Shown piece by piece: positions 1-7,189 of a DNA stretch of 17,476 nucleotides (within the stretch, counting starts at the first letter, position 1; every line of letters begins with the position of its first letter). The notes under the pieces were generated by a model. That model was not told the origin of the DNA, did not search any database, and worked only from the letters and a program-made list of their open reading frames with translations. The DNA is from Deltaproteobacteria bacterium (lineage in GTDB: Bacteria > Desulfobacterota > Syntrophia > Syntrophales > UBA5619): assembly GCA_026388365.1 (NCBI GenBank), contig JAPLJW010000237.1, positions 1 to 17,476 of the forward strand, given 5' to 3'. The translations under genes and the position numbers were made by a program.

Positions 1-1402
1 CATCCGGGGCGAAGGCAAGATCTACAGCCTGATCAAGATGGACGAGATCACCAACCTCGGGGCGGTCCGGGTCCGTCTCCGTTCCATGCTGGACGCGATA
101 CGGGAACGTTCCGGGACCGGGAAACCCGAGAGCGGACTGAGTCATACCGATCATCCCTTCGGGGGAAAACCGGAGGAAAGGACGATCCTCGTACCATGGT
201 TCTCGCCCCTCTATTCGCCATTTATCCCGGCGGTCTTCGCCTCCTTCGGCTGCCGGGTGGAGCTCCTCGTGCCCCAGGACCGCGCCTCCGTCGATGTGGG
301 ACTCCGGTATGTGAACAACGACATGTGCTACCCCGCCGTCATCCTGATCGGGGACATCATCAAGGCCCTCCGCTCCGGGAAACATGACCCGGACCGGACG
401 ACGATCCTGCTGATACAGACCTTCGGGCAGTGCCGGGCGTCCAACTACCTGCCGCTCACACGAAAGGCGCTCGCGGACGCGGGGTTCGGCGAGGTTCCGG
501 TCATCTCCCTGTCCGCGGAGGAGACCCCCCTCCAGTCGGGACTCCCGATGGACCGGAACAAGCTGGTCAAGCGACTATCTCTGGGGCTCATCTTCAGCGA
601 CGCCCTGGCCCGGATAACCTTGGCGACGACGCCGCACGAGATCCGCGCCGGATCAACGATGGCCCTCCAGCAGAAATACATTGCCGAAACGGGAAGGCTT
701 GCCGGCAAAGGGGATTTCAAGGCGCTCCTCGCCCTGCTCCGGGAGGCCGTCCGCGATTTCAACGCACTCCCGGTGGACCACGCCCCGGCGCCGGTCGTCG
801 GGGTCCTGGGCGAGATCTTCGTCAAACACAACGCCTTTTCGAACAACAACATCGTGGAGTGGCTTATCTCCCAGGGGGTGGAGGTCGTCGTTCCCCCGCT
901 TCTGGGCTTTTTCGAGCAGCGCTTCGTGAACGAGGAGTTCGACCAGCGCGCCTATCTGAAGCGCTCTTTCAGGGATCTCGTGCTGACCCGCCTGCTGGAC
1001 CGCTACGTTCGCTTCTACCTGACCCGTGTGGAGAGGGTCATGAAAGGTTTCCGTTATTACCGGCGGCATTACGATCTCAGGAAACTGGCGGAGGAGACGA
1101 GCCGGGCGACCAGCCTCGCCAACCAGGCGGGAGAGGGGTGGCTTCTCCCCGCCGAGATGATCGCCATGTTGAAAGGGGGCGTCGGAAACATCATCTGTCT
1201 GCAGCCGTTCGGATGCCTCGCCAACCACATCATCGGAAAGGGCGTGGAGAAAAAACTCAAAACCCTGTACAATCGCCTGAACCTCCTCTTCCTCGACATG
1301 GATCCGGGGATGAGCGAGGTGAATATTATGAACCGCCTCCATTTCATCGTCATGTCGGCGCGGGAAGGGATGAAGACGGAAGGACTTATCGCGAGAATAT
1401 AA
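1..1402 (+). CDS. Acyl-CoA dehydratase activase-related protein (2-hydroxyglutaryl-CoA dehydratase type), C-terminal part
   Basis: The reading frame is open from the left edge (codons from base 2), so this is the last ~466 residues of a longer protein. The ATG at 38 is internal: the upstream in-frame codons continue the conserved block that leads into DEITNLGAVRVRLRSML. Family knowledge: this is the C-terminal region (DUF2229/HgdB-like) of very large proteins, about 1,400 residues, that carry BadF/HgdC-type ATPase activase domains at the N terminus. Their relatives activate 2-hydroxyacyl-CoA or benzoyl-CoA type enzymes by ATP-driven electron transfer. Cysteines suited to Fe-S ligation are visible: DMCYPA (Cys codon 326-328), FGQCRASNY (431-433), and CLQPFGCLANH (1196-1198 and 1214-1216). 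The protein is cytoplasmic. The exact substrate is unknown; many members sit alone in anaerobe genomes without a dedicated dehydratase. The patatin gene follows after 4 nt, suggesting cotranscription. Confidence 0.88.
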   Translation, partial: IRGEGKIYSLIKMDEITNLGAVRVRLRSMLDAIRERSGTGKPESGLSHTDHPFGGKPEERTILVPWFSPLYSPFIPAVFASFGCRVELLVPQDRASVDVGLRYVNNDMCYPAVILIGDIIKALRSGKHDPDRTTILLIQTFGQCRASNYLPLTRKALADAGFGEVPVISLSAEETPLQSGLPMDRNKLVKRLSLGLIFSDALARITLATTPHEIRAGSTMALQQKYIAETGRLAGKGDFKALLALLREAVRDFNALPVDHAPAPVVGVLGEIFVKHNAFSNNNIVEWLISQGVEVVVPPLLGFFEQRFVNEEFDQRAYLKRSFRDLVLTRLLDRYVRFYLTRVERVMKGFRYYRRHYDLRKLAEETSRATSLANQAGEGWLLPAEMIAMLKGGVGNIICLQPFGCLANHIIGKGVEKKLKTLYNRLNLLFLDMDPGMSEVNIMNRLHFIVMSAREGMKTEGLIARI

Positions 1403-1406
1403 AATT

Positions 1407-2333
1407 ATGGCTAAGAAAATCGGCATCGCCCTGGGCAGCGGCTCCGCCCGGGGATGGTCCCACATTGGCGTGATCCGCAGTCTGTTGGAGGCGGGGATCC
1501 CGATTGATATCGCCTGCGGGGCATCCATCGGTGCGTTGGTTGCGGGCTCCTTTGCCGCCGGTTTCCTCGATCCCCTGGACCGGTGGGCGCGGCGGCTGAA
1601 CTGGTCCTACATCATCGGTTTCATGGATGTGATGATTCCCCGATCGGGACTGATCGAGGGGGAGCGGATGACGGGCTATTTCCGGCAAAACATGGCCGAC
1701 CCGGAGATCGAAAAGCTTTCACTCCCCTTCGCGGCCGTCGCCACGGATTTGAAGACCGGCCGGGAAATCTGGCTGCGCGATGGGTCGCTGATGGATGCCA
1801 TCCGGGCGAGCATCTCGCTCCCCGGGATCTTCACCCCCTGTCAACGGGATGGCCAGTGGCTCGTGGACGGAGGTCTGGTGAATCCCGTGCCCGTGTCGCT
1901 CTGCCGTTCGATGGGCGCCGAAATCGTCATCGCTGTCAACCTGAATTCCGATATCATGGGGAGGTCGCGGCTTCGCCGAATGGCCGACCCGCCGATCGGC
2001 GGCCGGAACGGAGAGAACCCAAGGACGATGGGTAAATGGGCGGAGTTCCTGAATCAGACGGCACAGCGAGGAAATCTCACCCTTTTCAGGCAACTCTTCC
2101 AGGACCAGCCGGAAAGGGGTCCGTCGATCTTCGACGTGATGACCACCTCGGTAAAGATCATGCAGGATCGGATCACCCGTGAACGGCTTGCCGCCGACCC
2201 GCCGGACATCCTGGTCAAGCCGAGGCTCGCCCACATCGGGCTGATGGAGTTCAACCGGGCCGAGGAATCGATCGAAGAGGGGAAGCGGGCGATGGACATG
2301 ATGATCCCGATGCTCCGCGACCTGATGGATTAA
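1407..2333 (+). CDS. Patatin-like phospholipase family protein (RssA/NTE type)
   Basis: This is a 308-residue serine acyl hydrolase of the patatin family. Visible signatures are the oxyanion-hole loop GSGSARGW (residues 10-17), the nucleophile elbow GASIG with Ser40, and the catalytic Asp154 in the DGG motif (VDGGLVNPVPV). Together these make an intact Ser-Asp dyad. Length and order match the RssA-like bacterial group, which hydrolyses acyl esters of lipids; the natural substrate here is unknown. No signal peptide is evident, so it is probably cytoplasmic or peripheral at the inner membrane. The start codon lies 4 nt after the upstream stop and lacks a clear Shine-Dalgarno sequence, which suggests translation by re-initiation or coupling. 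The start is fixed by the conserved N terminus (KKIGIALGSGSARGW). The stop overlaps that of the convergent minus-strand gene. Confidence 0.92.
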   Translation: MAKKIGIALGSGSARGWSHIGVIRSLLEAGIPIDIACGASIGALVAGSFAAGFLDPLDRWARRLNWSYIIGFMDVMIPRSGLIEGERMTGYFRQNMADPEIEKLSLPFAAVATDLKTGREIWLRDGSLMDAIRASISLPGIFTPCQRDGQWLVDGGLVNPVPVSLCRSMGAEIVIAVNLNSDIMGRSRLRRMADPPIGGRNGENPRTMGKWAEFLNQTAQRGNLTLFRQLFQDQPERGPSIFDVMTTSVKIMQDRITRERLAADPPDILVKPRLAHIGLMEFNRAEESIEEGKRAMDMMIPMLRDLMD

Positions 2334-3073
2334 ATAATCATCTCCATCCCGTCGAACGCGGCTGTCGTTGCGGGGAAGATCCCGGCGGCGACCGCCTCCG
2401 ACTCCTTCCGTTCGGAAAGGCTCTGATAGACCCCCGCGTCGAAATGGGTGAGGGCGAGGCGTTTGGCCCCCGCTTCCACGGCGATCCGCGCTGCCGTCTC
2501 CGGATTGAGATGGGGCCACGTCTCGGAGGATTGACCTTCTTTGTAGGCGCACTCCGTGATCAGAAGATCGGCCGACCGTGCCAGCGTCACTGCGTTTTCG
2601 CAGTAGCCCGTGTCCGGGCAGTAGCTGACGATCAGGCCGTCGACGGCGATTCGGAAGCCCAGGGTGATCGAGGTGTGGCGGAGCGGCAGAACCTCGACGG
2701 GAAAAGGGATGGAAGCGTTCTCTTCCGGCATTTCCATGATCCTTGCCGGATAGGGAAGCTCCGCAAGGGGGGTTGTGAAGGGGGACTTAATGAAGGTCCC
2801 CAGGATTTCCCGGCTTGCTTTGGGGCCGCATATACAAAGCCCCTCCCTGAACCGGAACTTTGAGAGGATGTGGAGACCTTCGATGTGATCGATGTGGAAG
2901 TGGCTGAGGAACATGAATACGGGCTTCCCGCCAACCAGGCAACGTTCCGCCCGCTGGAGGCCGTTTCCGGCGTCAAGCAGGATGTCGTACCGCTCCGTCT
3001 GCACGAGGGTGCAGATCGTGTTTCCCGTCTTCGTGTCATACCAGCCGTTTGTGCCCAGAAAGATGACCTTCAT
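2330..3073 (-). CDS. MBL-fold metallo-hydrolase (RNase Z/Lactamase_B-like)
   Basis: This 247-residue protein has a complete metallo-beta-lactamase metal-site set: SHFHIDH (His58, His60, Asp62, His63), His133 (PLRHTS), Asp154 (YCPDTG) and His210 (LTHFDAG). His188 (PHLNPETAARIA) is also typical. The N terminus MKVIFLGTNGW and the SYCPDTG and LTHFD blocks resemble RNase Z-like and related dinuclear-zinc hydrolases. The long flexible arm of true tRNase Z is not obvious, so I leave the substrate open (nucleic acid, cyclic nucleotide or a small ester). It is cytoplasmic, with no signal peptide. A good ribosome site (GGAGG about 7 nt before the ATG) supports the start at 3073. It is convergent with the patatin gene and divergent from the acyl-CoA ligase gene. 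Confidence 0.9.
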   Translation of the reverse strand: MKVIFLGTNGWYDTKTGNTICTLVQTERYDILLDAGNGLQRAERCLVGGKPVFMFLSHFHIDHIEGLHILSKFRFREGLCICGPKASREILGTFIKSPFTTPLAELPYPARIMEMPEENASIPFPVEVLPLRHTSITLGFRIAVDGLIVSYCPDTGYCENAVTLARSADLLITECAYKEGQSSETWPHLNPETAARIAVEAGAKRLALTHFDAGVYQSLSERKESEAVAAGIFPATTAAFDGMEMII

Positions 3074-3241
3074 GCTCCAACCTCCGCAGGATGTTTCGGG
3101 AACTGTTTTTCATGAGGTTCTTCCTATACCTCAGTGGCCATCCCGATACAATTCCTTAATTTGATCGACGGCAGCAAATCAGAGCGGATCATCGGGGAAA
3201 GCCCTTGAATATTTTCGAACATGGGCGTATGGATGCCCCCG

Positions 3242-3271
3242 TTGACAATCGTGCGCAGGGACATATATCGT
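3242..3271 (+). promoter_or_regulatory. Sigma70-like promoter for the acyl-CoA ligase gene
   Basis: A perfect -35 hexamer TTGACA (3242-3247) is followed 16 nt later by TATATC (3264-3269) or 18 nt later by TATCGT (3266-3271), each matching four of six bases of the -10 consensus. Transcription would start near 3276-3280, giving a very short leader before the ATG at 3291. The region 3074-3290 between the divergent genes shows nothing else convincing. Confidence 0.5.
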
Positions 3272-3290
3272 AATCGGTAATGGGAATGTC

Positions 3291-4691
3291 ATGACTGATG
3301 GCACTCAATCGAAAAGACAGGCTTTACATACCGCTATCACGGGACTTTTTAATTTGCCGGCGCTGTATGCGGAGTCGGATTTCATCTCCGGCGGAATGAC
3401 CCGGCGGCAGTTGGAAGAGACCGCTTGTCGCATCAAAGTATTATTGGAGGACGAGGGGCGGAAGCACAGGCCGGTCTGTCTTTCGACGGAGGACCGGGGC
3501 TTCTTTATGGCCGCCATTCTAACGGCCTTATGCGGCGGTCCGGAGTTGGTCATCCCTCATACCCTTTCGGAACAGGTCGTTGCCGAGGCCTGTCGCTCAA
3601 AGGATGCGCATGTAATTTTGTCTGACACTTCCCGGCCGGTGCCGGGGGGTGTGCGACTGGAGGTGCCGAATATCTCAAAGACGCGCGTGAATACAAGCAG
3701 ATCTCTTAAACTAAAGCGGGATCTCGATCGTCCTTTTTTGTGGTTGTACTCGGGAGGGGCGACGGACAGGCCTTCGCTCTGGTCCAAGACGCCCCTGAAT
3801 CTCCTGGGCGAGGCCCTCTTTCTGAGAGATCATTTCCACATCACCCCCCAGGACCTTTTCCTGGCGTCCGTGCCGCCGCAGCATATCTACGGTTTATTGT
3901 TTTCAGTCCTGCTGCCCTTCGTGTCTCGGGCCGGGGTCGTGAACGGTACCCCTTATTTCCCGGGAGAGATCGTCACGAAGGCGGCTGATATGCGGGCTAC
4001 TGTTTTTATTGGATCGCCCATGCACTATAAGGCCCTGGCGGCGGGACCTTTTCATCTGGACACGGTTCGCCTGGCCTTCTCATCGGGCGGATTTCTGGAG
4101 GAGGCGCACAGTCTGGCCTTTTCAGAGAATACCCGCGCCCCCGTGGAGGAGGTTTACGGTTCAACGGAGACCGGTGGAATTGCATCCCGCGGCCGCTGGC
4201 ATGGCGAGGACGCATGGAAGCCGTTCCCGGTGGTTGAATGGAAAACCCGCGATGAACGCCTGCTGCTCCAATCGCCGTTCATCTCGCCCGAATTGTCCAA
4301 GGATGCGGAAGGGTATTTCATGACCGGAGATCGGGTCGGGGTATGCAAAGATGGCCGGACATTCGATCTTTACGGCCGCGTTGACCGTGTGGTGAAGGTG
4401 GGTGGCAACCGCGTGGACTTGGGGGCTGTGGAAGAGAAGCTCAAGACCCATACCGGGGTCAAGGATGTCTATGTCTTCCCGGTAGCGGTCCAGTCTGGCC
4501 GGGAGAATGAAATCGCCGCGTTGATGGTCTATGAGGGTACCTTGAAGTCTCTGAAAGAAACCATGCGGAAAACACTCAGCCCGTTCGAGATCCCCCGGCA
4601 TATTCTGAAGGTGACCGCCATCCCCTCGACCGCGACCGGGAAGCACGACCGTGAAGCGGCTCTAAACATGTTCGTTAATCAGAAGGGTTGA
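3291..4691 (+). CDS. AMP-dependent synthetase/ligase (ANL superfamily, acyl-CoA synthetase-like)
   Basis: This is a 466-residue adenylate-forming enzyme that would activate a carboxylic acid to acyl-AMP and then pass it to CoA or a carrier protein. Visible core motifs: the phosphate-binding loop in an unusual form (YSGGATDRP, residues 153-161, followed by WSKT), the adenine-binding YGSTETGG (289-296), TGDRV (345-349), the hinge GRVDRVVKVGGNRV (362-375), and the C-terminal catalytic lysine region TATGKHDR (Lys451). It is shorter than typical ~550-residue fatty acyl-CoA synthetases. The loop form and length are closer to the stand-alone ligases found in aryl-polyene or related fatty-acid-like clusters, but no acyl-carrier protein, ketosynthase or thioesterase lies nearby. 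Substrate unknown. There is only a weak GGGAA ribosome site. The gene appears monocistronic behind its own promoter. Confidence 0.85.
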   Translation: MTDGTQSKRQALHTAITGLFNLPALYAESDFISGGMTRRQLEETACRIKVLLEDEGRKHRPVCLSTEDRGFFMAAILTALCGGPELVIPHTLSEQVVAEACRSKDAHVILSDTSRPVPGGVRLEVPNISKTRVNTSRSLKLKRDLDRPFLWLYSGGATDRPSLWSKTPLNLLGEALFLRDHFHITPQDLFLASVPPQHIYGLLFSVLLPFVSRAGVVNGTPYFPGEIVTKAADMRATVFIGSPMHYKALAAGPFHLDTVRLAFSSGGFLEEAHSLAFSENTRAPVEEVYGSTETGGIASRGRWHGEDAWKPFPVVEWKTRDERLLLQSPFISPELSKDAEGYFMTGDRVGVCKDGRTFDLYGRVDRVVKVGGNRVDLGAVEEKLKTHTGVKDVYVFPVAVQSGRENEIAALMVYEGTLKSLKETMRKTLSPFEIPRHILKVTAIPSTATGKHDREAALNMFVNQKG

Positions 4692-4871
4692 GCGATTAAG
4701 ACCGGGTGCCGCTTTCGTAAACCCGCATTTCCCTGGTTCTGGGAGCGCGATCTTTCAAACCGGATGCCCAGTAAGACGGATGGCTCGGCCTGGCGCCATG
4801 ACCTGGAGGAGAGGGGAACCATTTGAATTGAAAATGGCTCCCGCAGACGCATGGGAATGTTGAAATTACCC

Positions 4872-4951
4872 TTTTGAAATTCCGCTTGACAAAATCCGCT
4901 TTTGAAAGCAAGGTGAACCTGCATTCATAAAATGAACAATCCTTCTATTAT
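4872..4951 (+). promoter_or_regulatory. Putative promoter/operator of the tetR-efflux operon
   Basis: Just before the TetR gene lies a perfect inverted repeat TTCAT-AAA-ATGAA (4924-4936), a plausible half-site pair for a TetR dimer. A weak promoter, TTGAAA (4902-4907) with CATAAA 18 nt later (4926-4931), would have its -10 inside this repeat, fitting autorepression. An alternative -10 is TATTAT (4946-4951). Upstream there are short direct repeats: TTTTGAAA at 4872-4879 and 4900-4907, TCCGCTT at 4881-4887 and 4895-4901, and a lone TTGACA at 4886-4891 without a good -10. The assignment of the operator is inference. The rest of 4692-4871 shows no supported gene. Confidence 0.35.
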
Positions 4952-4969
4952 ATGAACCTTGGATCAGCG

Positions 4970-5590
4970 ATGGAAAAAGCGAAGCGCAAGGAACGGGAAT
5001 TCAACCTGAGACGGGCGGAGATCCTCGAACAGGCGGAGAAAATCTTCGCCGAGAAGGGGTTCTACAACACGACCGTGGCGGAGATCGCTGCAGCGTCGGG
5101 ATTTGCCATCGGCACGCTCTACCAGTTTTTTGCGGGGAAAGAACAGTTATACACCGCGATGATCACCGAAAAGCTGACCATGATGTACGAGAGGATCCGG
5201 AAAGCGGTCGAGAAGGAGGCGGGCATTTTCAGAAAGATCGAGATTCTGGTTGTCTCGAATTTCCAGTTTGTCGAGAACAACGCTGATTTTTGCAGCATCT
5301 TTGTCCGGGGGGATCATCTTTCGCTTTCGGAGGGAAGCGTGGCGCTCCGGGATCGGATGATGCGCGATTATGCCGACCACGTCTCCTTCATCGAGGAATT
5401 GATCCGCGAGGGCATTCGCACCGGTGACTTGAAGAAGATGGATCCGCGCATGATGGCCGCCGCGCTTCTCGGCATCATCAATTCCTGCTCCTTCAAGTGG
5501 CTCACCGTCGCGAAGGAAAGGTCTCTCGAAACGAAGGTTCCGTTTGTGATGGATATTTTTCTACAGGGGGTAAGGCGGGATGCGCACTGA
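4970..5590 (+). CDS. TetR/AcrR family transcriptional regulator of the efflux operon
   Basis: This 206-residue repressor has a canonical N-terminal TetR helix-turn-helix (about residues 17-62: ILEQAEKIFAEKGF, TTVAEIAAASGFAIGTLYQFF, GKEQLY). A C-terminal all-helical ligand/dimer domain follows, with EELIREGIRTGDL and MAAALLGIINS typical of the family. It presumably represses this operon and releases DNA when it binds a pump substrate; the ligand is unknown. I chose the ATG at 4970 because GGAT lies about 8 nt upstream. An in-frame ATG at 4952 would add six residues but has no ribosome site. The 3' end overlaps the first TolC gene by 11 nt, so regulator and pump are probably on one transcript. 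Confidence 0.9.
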   Translation: MEKAKRKEREFNLRRAEILEQAEKIFAEKGFYNTTVAEIAAASGFAIGTLYQFFAGKEQLYTAMITEKLTMMYERIRKAVEKEAGIFRKIEILVVSNFQFVENNADFCSIFVRGDHLSLSEGSVALRDRMMRDYADHVSFIEELIREGIRTGDLKKMDPRMMAAALLGIINSCSFKWLTVAKERSLETKVPFVMDIFLQGVRRDAH

Positions 5591-6935
5591 AAAACGATCC
5601 CTCGGCGTTATAGCCCTGATCATAATGTTAGTTCTGGGGACGACCGCCCGAGCGGCGGAGACGGTCAAGCCGCTGTCGCTTTCCGACAGCATCGATATGG
5701 CCCTGAAGCGGAGCGTCCTCATCCACGCGGCTCAGGAAGGGGTCCGGGGGGCGGAGGCGCAACGGAAGGAGGCCTTCACGGGTTTTCTTCCCAAGTTCAG
5801 TTCCTCATACAGTTTCACCCGACTCAACGAGGAGCCGGTCTTCAAATTTCCCGGCGTGCCACCCCTGGTCCCGGCGACCACCATCAAAACGGGCACCAAG
5901 GAAAACTTCAACTGGAATATCGAGGCGAGGCAACCCCTCTTCGCCGGGGGCGGAATCCTCGCGAACTATCAGGCGAGCCGCCTGGGGGTGGATATCGCAA
6001 AATTCGAAGAATCGGCGGCGTTTCAGGATCTCGTCCAGGAGGTGAAGATCGCCTATTTCAACAACCTGAAGGCGAACCGGATCCTCACCGTGGCAAGGCA
6101 GTCCCTTGAATTGTTGAAGGCCCACAAGGATACGGCCCAGGCGTTTTACGACGTCGGCGTCATCCCCAAAAACGATCTGCTCTACGCCGAGGTCGAGGTG
6201 GCGAACGGCCGGCAGTTCCTGGTCCGGGCGGAAAACGGCGTGGAGATGGCCAAATCGAAATTCAACACGGTTCTCCGGCGGGAGATCAACGCCCCTGTCG
6301 AGATTGAGGACGTCTTGAACGAACCGCCTTTTGAGAAACCGCTTGAAGCCTGCATCACCGCGGCCCTCGAAAACCGCCCGGAGATCCGGTCGTATGCCCT
6401 CCGTCTGGAACAGGCGAAGAGCCTGGTCGCGATGGCCCGAAGCGAGTATTATCCGAACGTCGCTGTGGTCGGAAACTACGCGAGGTACGGCGACACGCCG
6501 GGGGTCGCCGGAAGCCCATACAGGGACCAGGAGAACTGGTACGTCATGGCGGTGGCGAACTGGATTTTCTGGGAATGGGGGAAGACAAAAAATCGTGTGG
6601 ATGCCGGTCTGAGTCGCGAAAACCAAGCGGCGGATATTCTGACCAACATCCGGGATCAGATCACCCTCGAGGTTAAAAATGCCTTCCTTCTCCTCCATGA
6701 GGCGGAAAAACAGATCCAGGTGTCGAAAAAAGCGATCGAACAGGCCGAAGAGAACTTCCGGATCAATGTCGAACGGTACCGGGAGCAGGTGGGAACTTCG
6801 ACCGATGTGATCGACGCCCAGACTCTTCTCACGAAAATCAGATCGGATCACGACAACGCCCTCGGCGATTACAGCATCAGCCGGGCGAGGCTGGAGCGGG
6901 CTATGGGAATCGCCGTGCGGGGTGAGACGAAGTGA
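5580..6935 (+). CDS. TolC family outer-membrane efflux protein 1
   Basis: This 451-residue precursor has a Sec signal peptide (basic MRTEKR, hydrophobic run 9-21, cleavage likely after ARA at residue 25). Two tandem outer-membrane-efflux repeats follow (roughly residues 30-240 and 250-445), with helical heptads such as ALKRSVLIHAAQEGV and RPEIRSYALRLEQAKSLVAMA and the conserved YYPNVAVVGNY strand start. Family knowledge: a trimer forms the outer-membrane beta-barrel and periplasmic tunnel of tripartite pumps. There is no N-terminal lipobox cysteine. Its start overlaps the tetR end by 11 nt, with a GGGGGTAAGG ribosome site inside tetR. Its last codons overlap the GTG of the small lipoprotein gene (GTGA). 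It is one of two such channels in this operon and differs clearly in sequence from the second. Confidence 0.92.
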   Translation: MRTEKRSLGVIALIIMLVLGTTARAAETVKPLSLSDSIDMALKRSVLIHAAQEGVRGAEAQRKEAFTGFLPKFSSSYSFTRLNEEPVFKFPGVPPLVPATTIKTGTKENFNWNIEARQPLFAGGGILANYQASRLGVDIAKFEESAAFQDLVQEVKIAYFNNLKANRILTVARQSLELLKAHKDTAQAFYDVGVIPKNDLLYAEVEVANGRQFLVRAENGVEMAKSKFNTVLRREINAPVEIEDVLNEPPFEKPLEACITAALENRPEIRSYALRLEQAKSLVAMARSEYYPNVAVVGNYARYGDTPGVAGSPYRDQENWYVMAVANWIFWEWGKTKNRVDAGLSRENQAADILTNIRDQITLEVKNAFLLLHEAEKQIQVSKKAIEQAEENFRINVERYREQVGTSTDVIDAQTLLTKIRSDHDNALGDYSISRARLERAMGIAVRGETK

Positions 6936-7120
6936 AGCAGCCGGCGCCTCTGCCATTAACCCTTCTCCTTTTCGCGATCCCAGTTTTCTTGACGTTCCTC
7001 GCGGGATGCGGCAGAGTCGAGGTCCGCAAAGGGCTTGTCGCGGGCGAGAAGGTCGTCGTGGCCGACAATCACGGCATGGAGAAAAACACGCTCATCGCCC
7101 CGCGGAACTTTTCGTACTGA
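6932..7120 (+). CDS. Small putative lipoprotein between the two tolC genes
   Basis: This frame encodes 62 residues and begins with GTG, overlapping the upstream stop as GTGA, with GGGGTGAG about 5 nt before. The N terminus is a lipoprotein signal: hydrophobic stretch LPLTLLLFAIPVFLTF and lipobox LAGC with Cys26. After processing only about 37 residues would remain (CGRVEVRKG..., ending in PRNFSY). I recognise no family. The coupled start, clean lipobox and position inside the efflux operon argue that it is real, possibly an accessory that sits at a membrane leaflet beside the pump. It could also be the remnant of a longer lipoprotein. Confidence 0.6.
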   Translation: MKQPAPLPLTLLLFAIPVFLTFLAGCGRVEVRKGLVAGEKVVVADNHGMEKNTLIAPRNFSY

Positions 7121-7189
7121 GCCCTGCGGGGAGCGGGGCGGAAGAATGCATGCATGGTGGGGCCGTCAAACCACTTGCAAGGAGAGTCC

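Noticed and set aside
653..1528. 291-codon minus-strand frame opposite the first gene and the start of the patatin gene
   Set aside because: Shadow of two well-supported plus-strand genes; no recognisable motif.
4679..4924. Minus-strand frame of 81 codons between the ligase and tetR genes
   Set aside because: No recognisable family, no good start context, and it overlaps the operon control region; possibly decayed sequence only.
5805..6956. 383-codon minus-strand frame opposite the first tolC gene
   Set aside because: Shadow frame, Arg/Asp/His-rich, no domain, and no promoter or ribosome site evident.
7146..7155. Perfect palindrome ATGCATGCAT upstream of the second tolC gene
   Set aside because: A simple dinucleotide-type palindrome of 10 bp with no partner site or promoter; likely chance.
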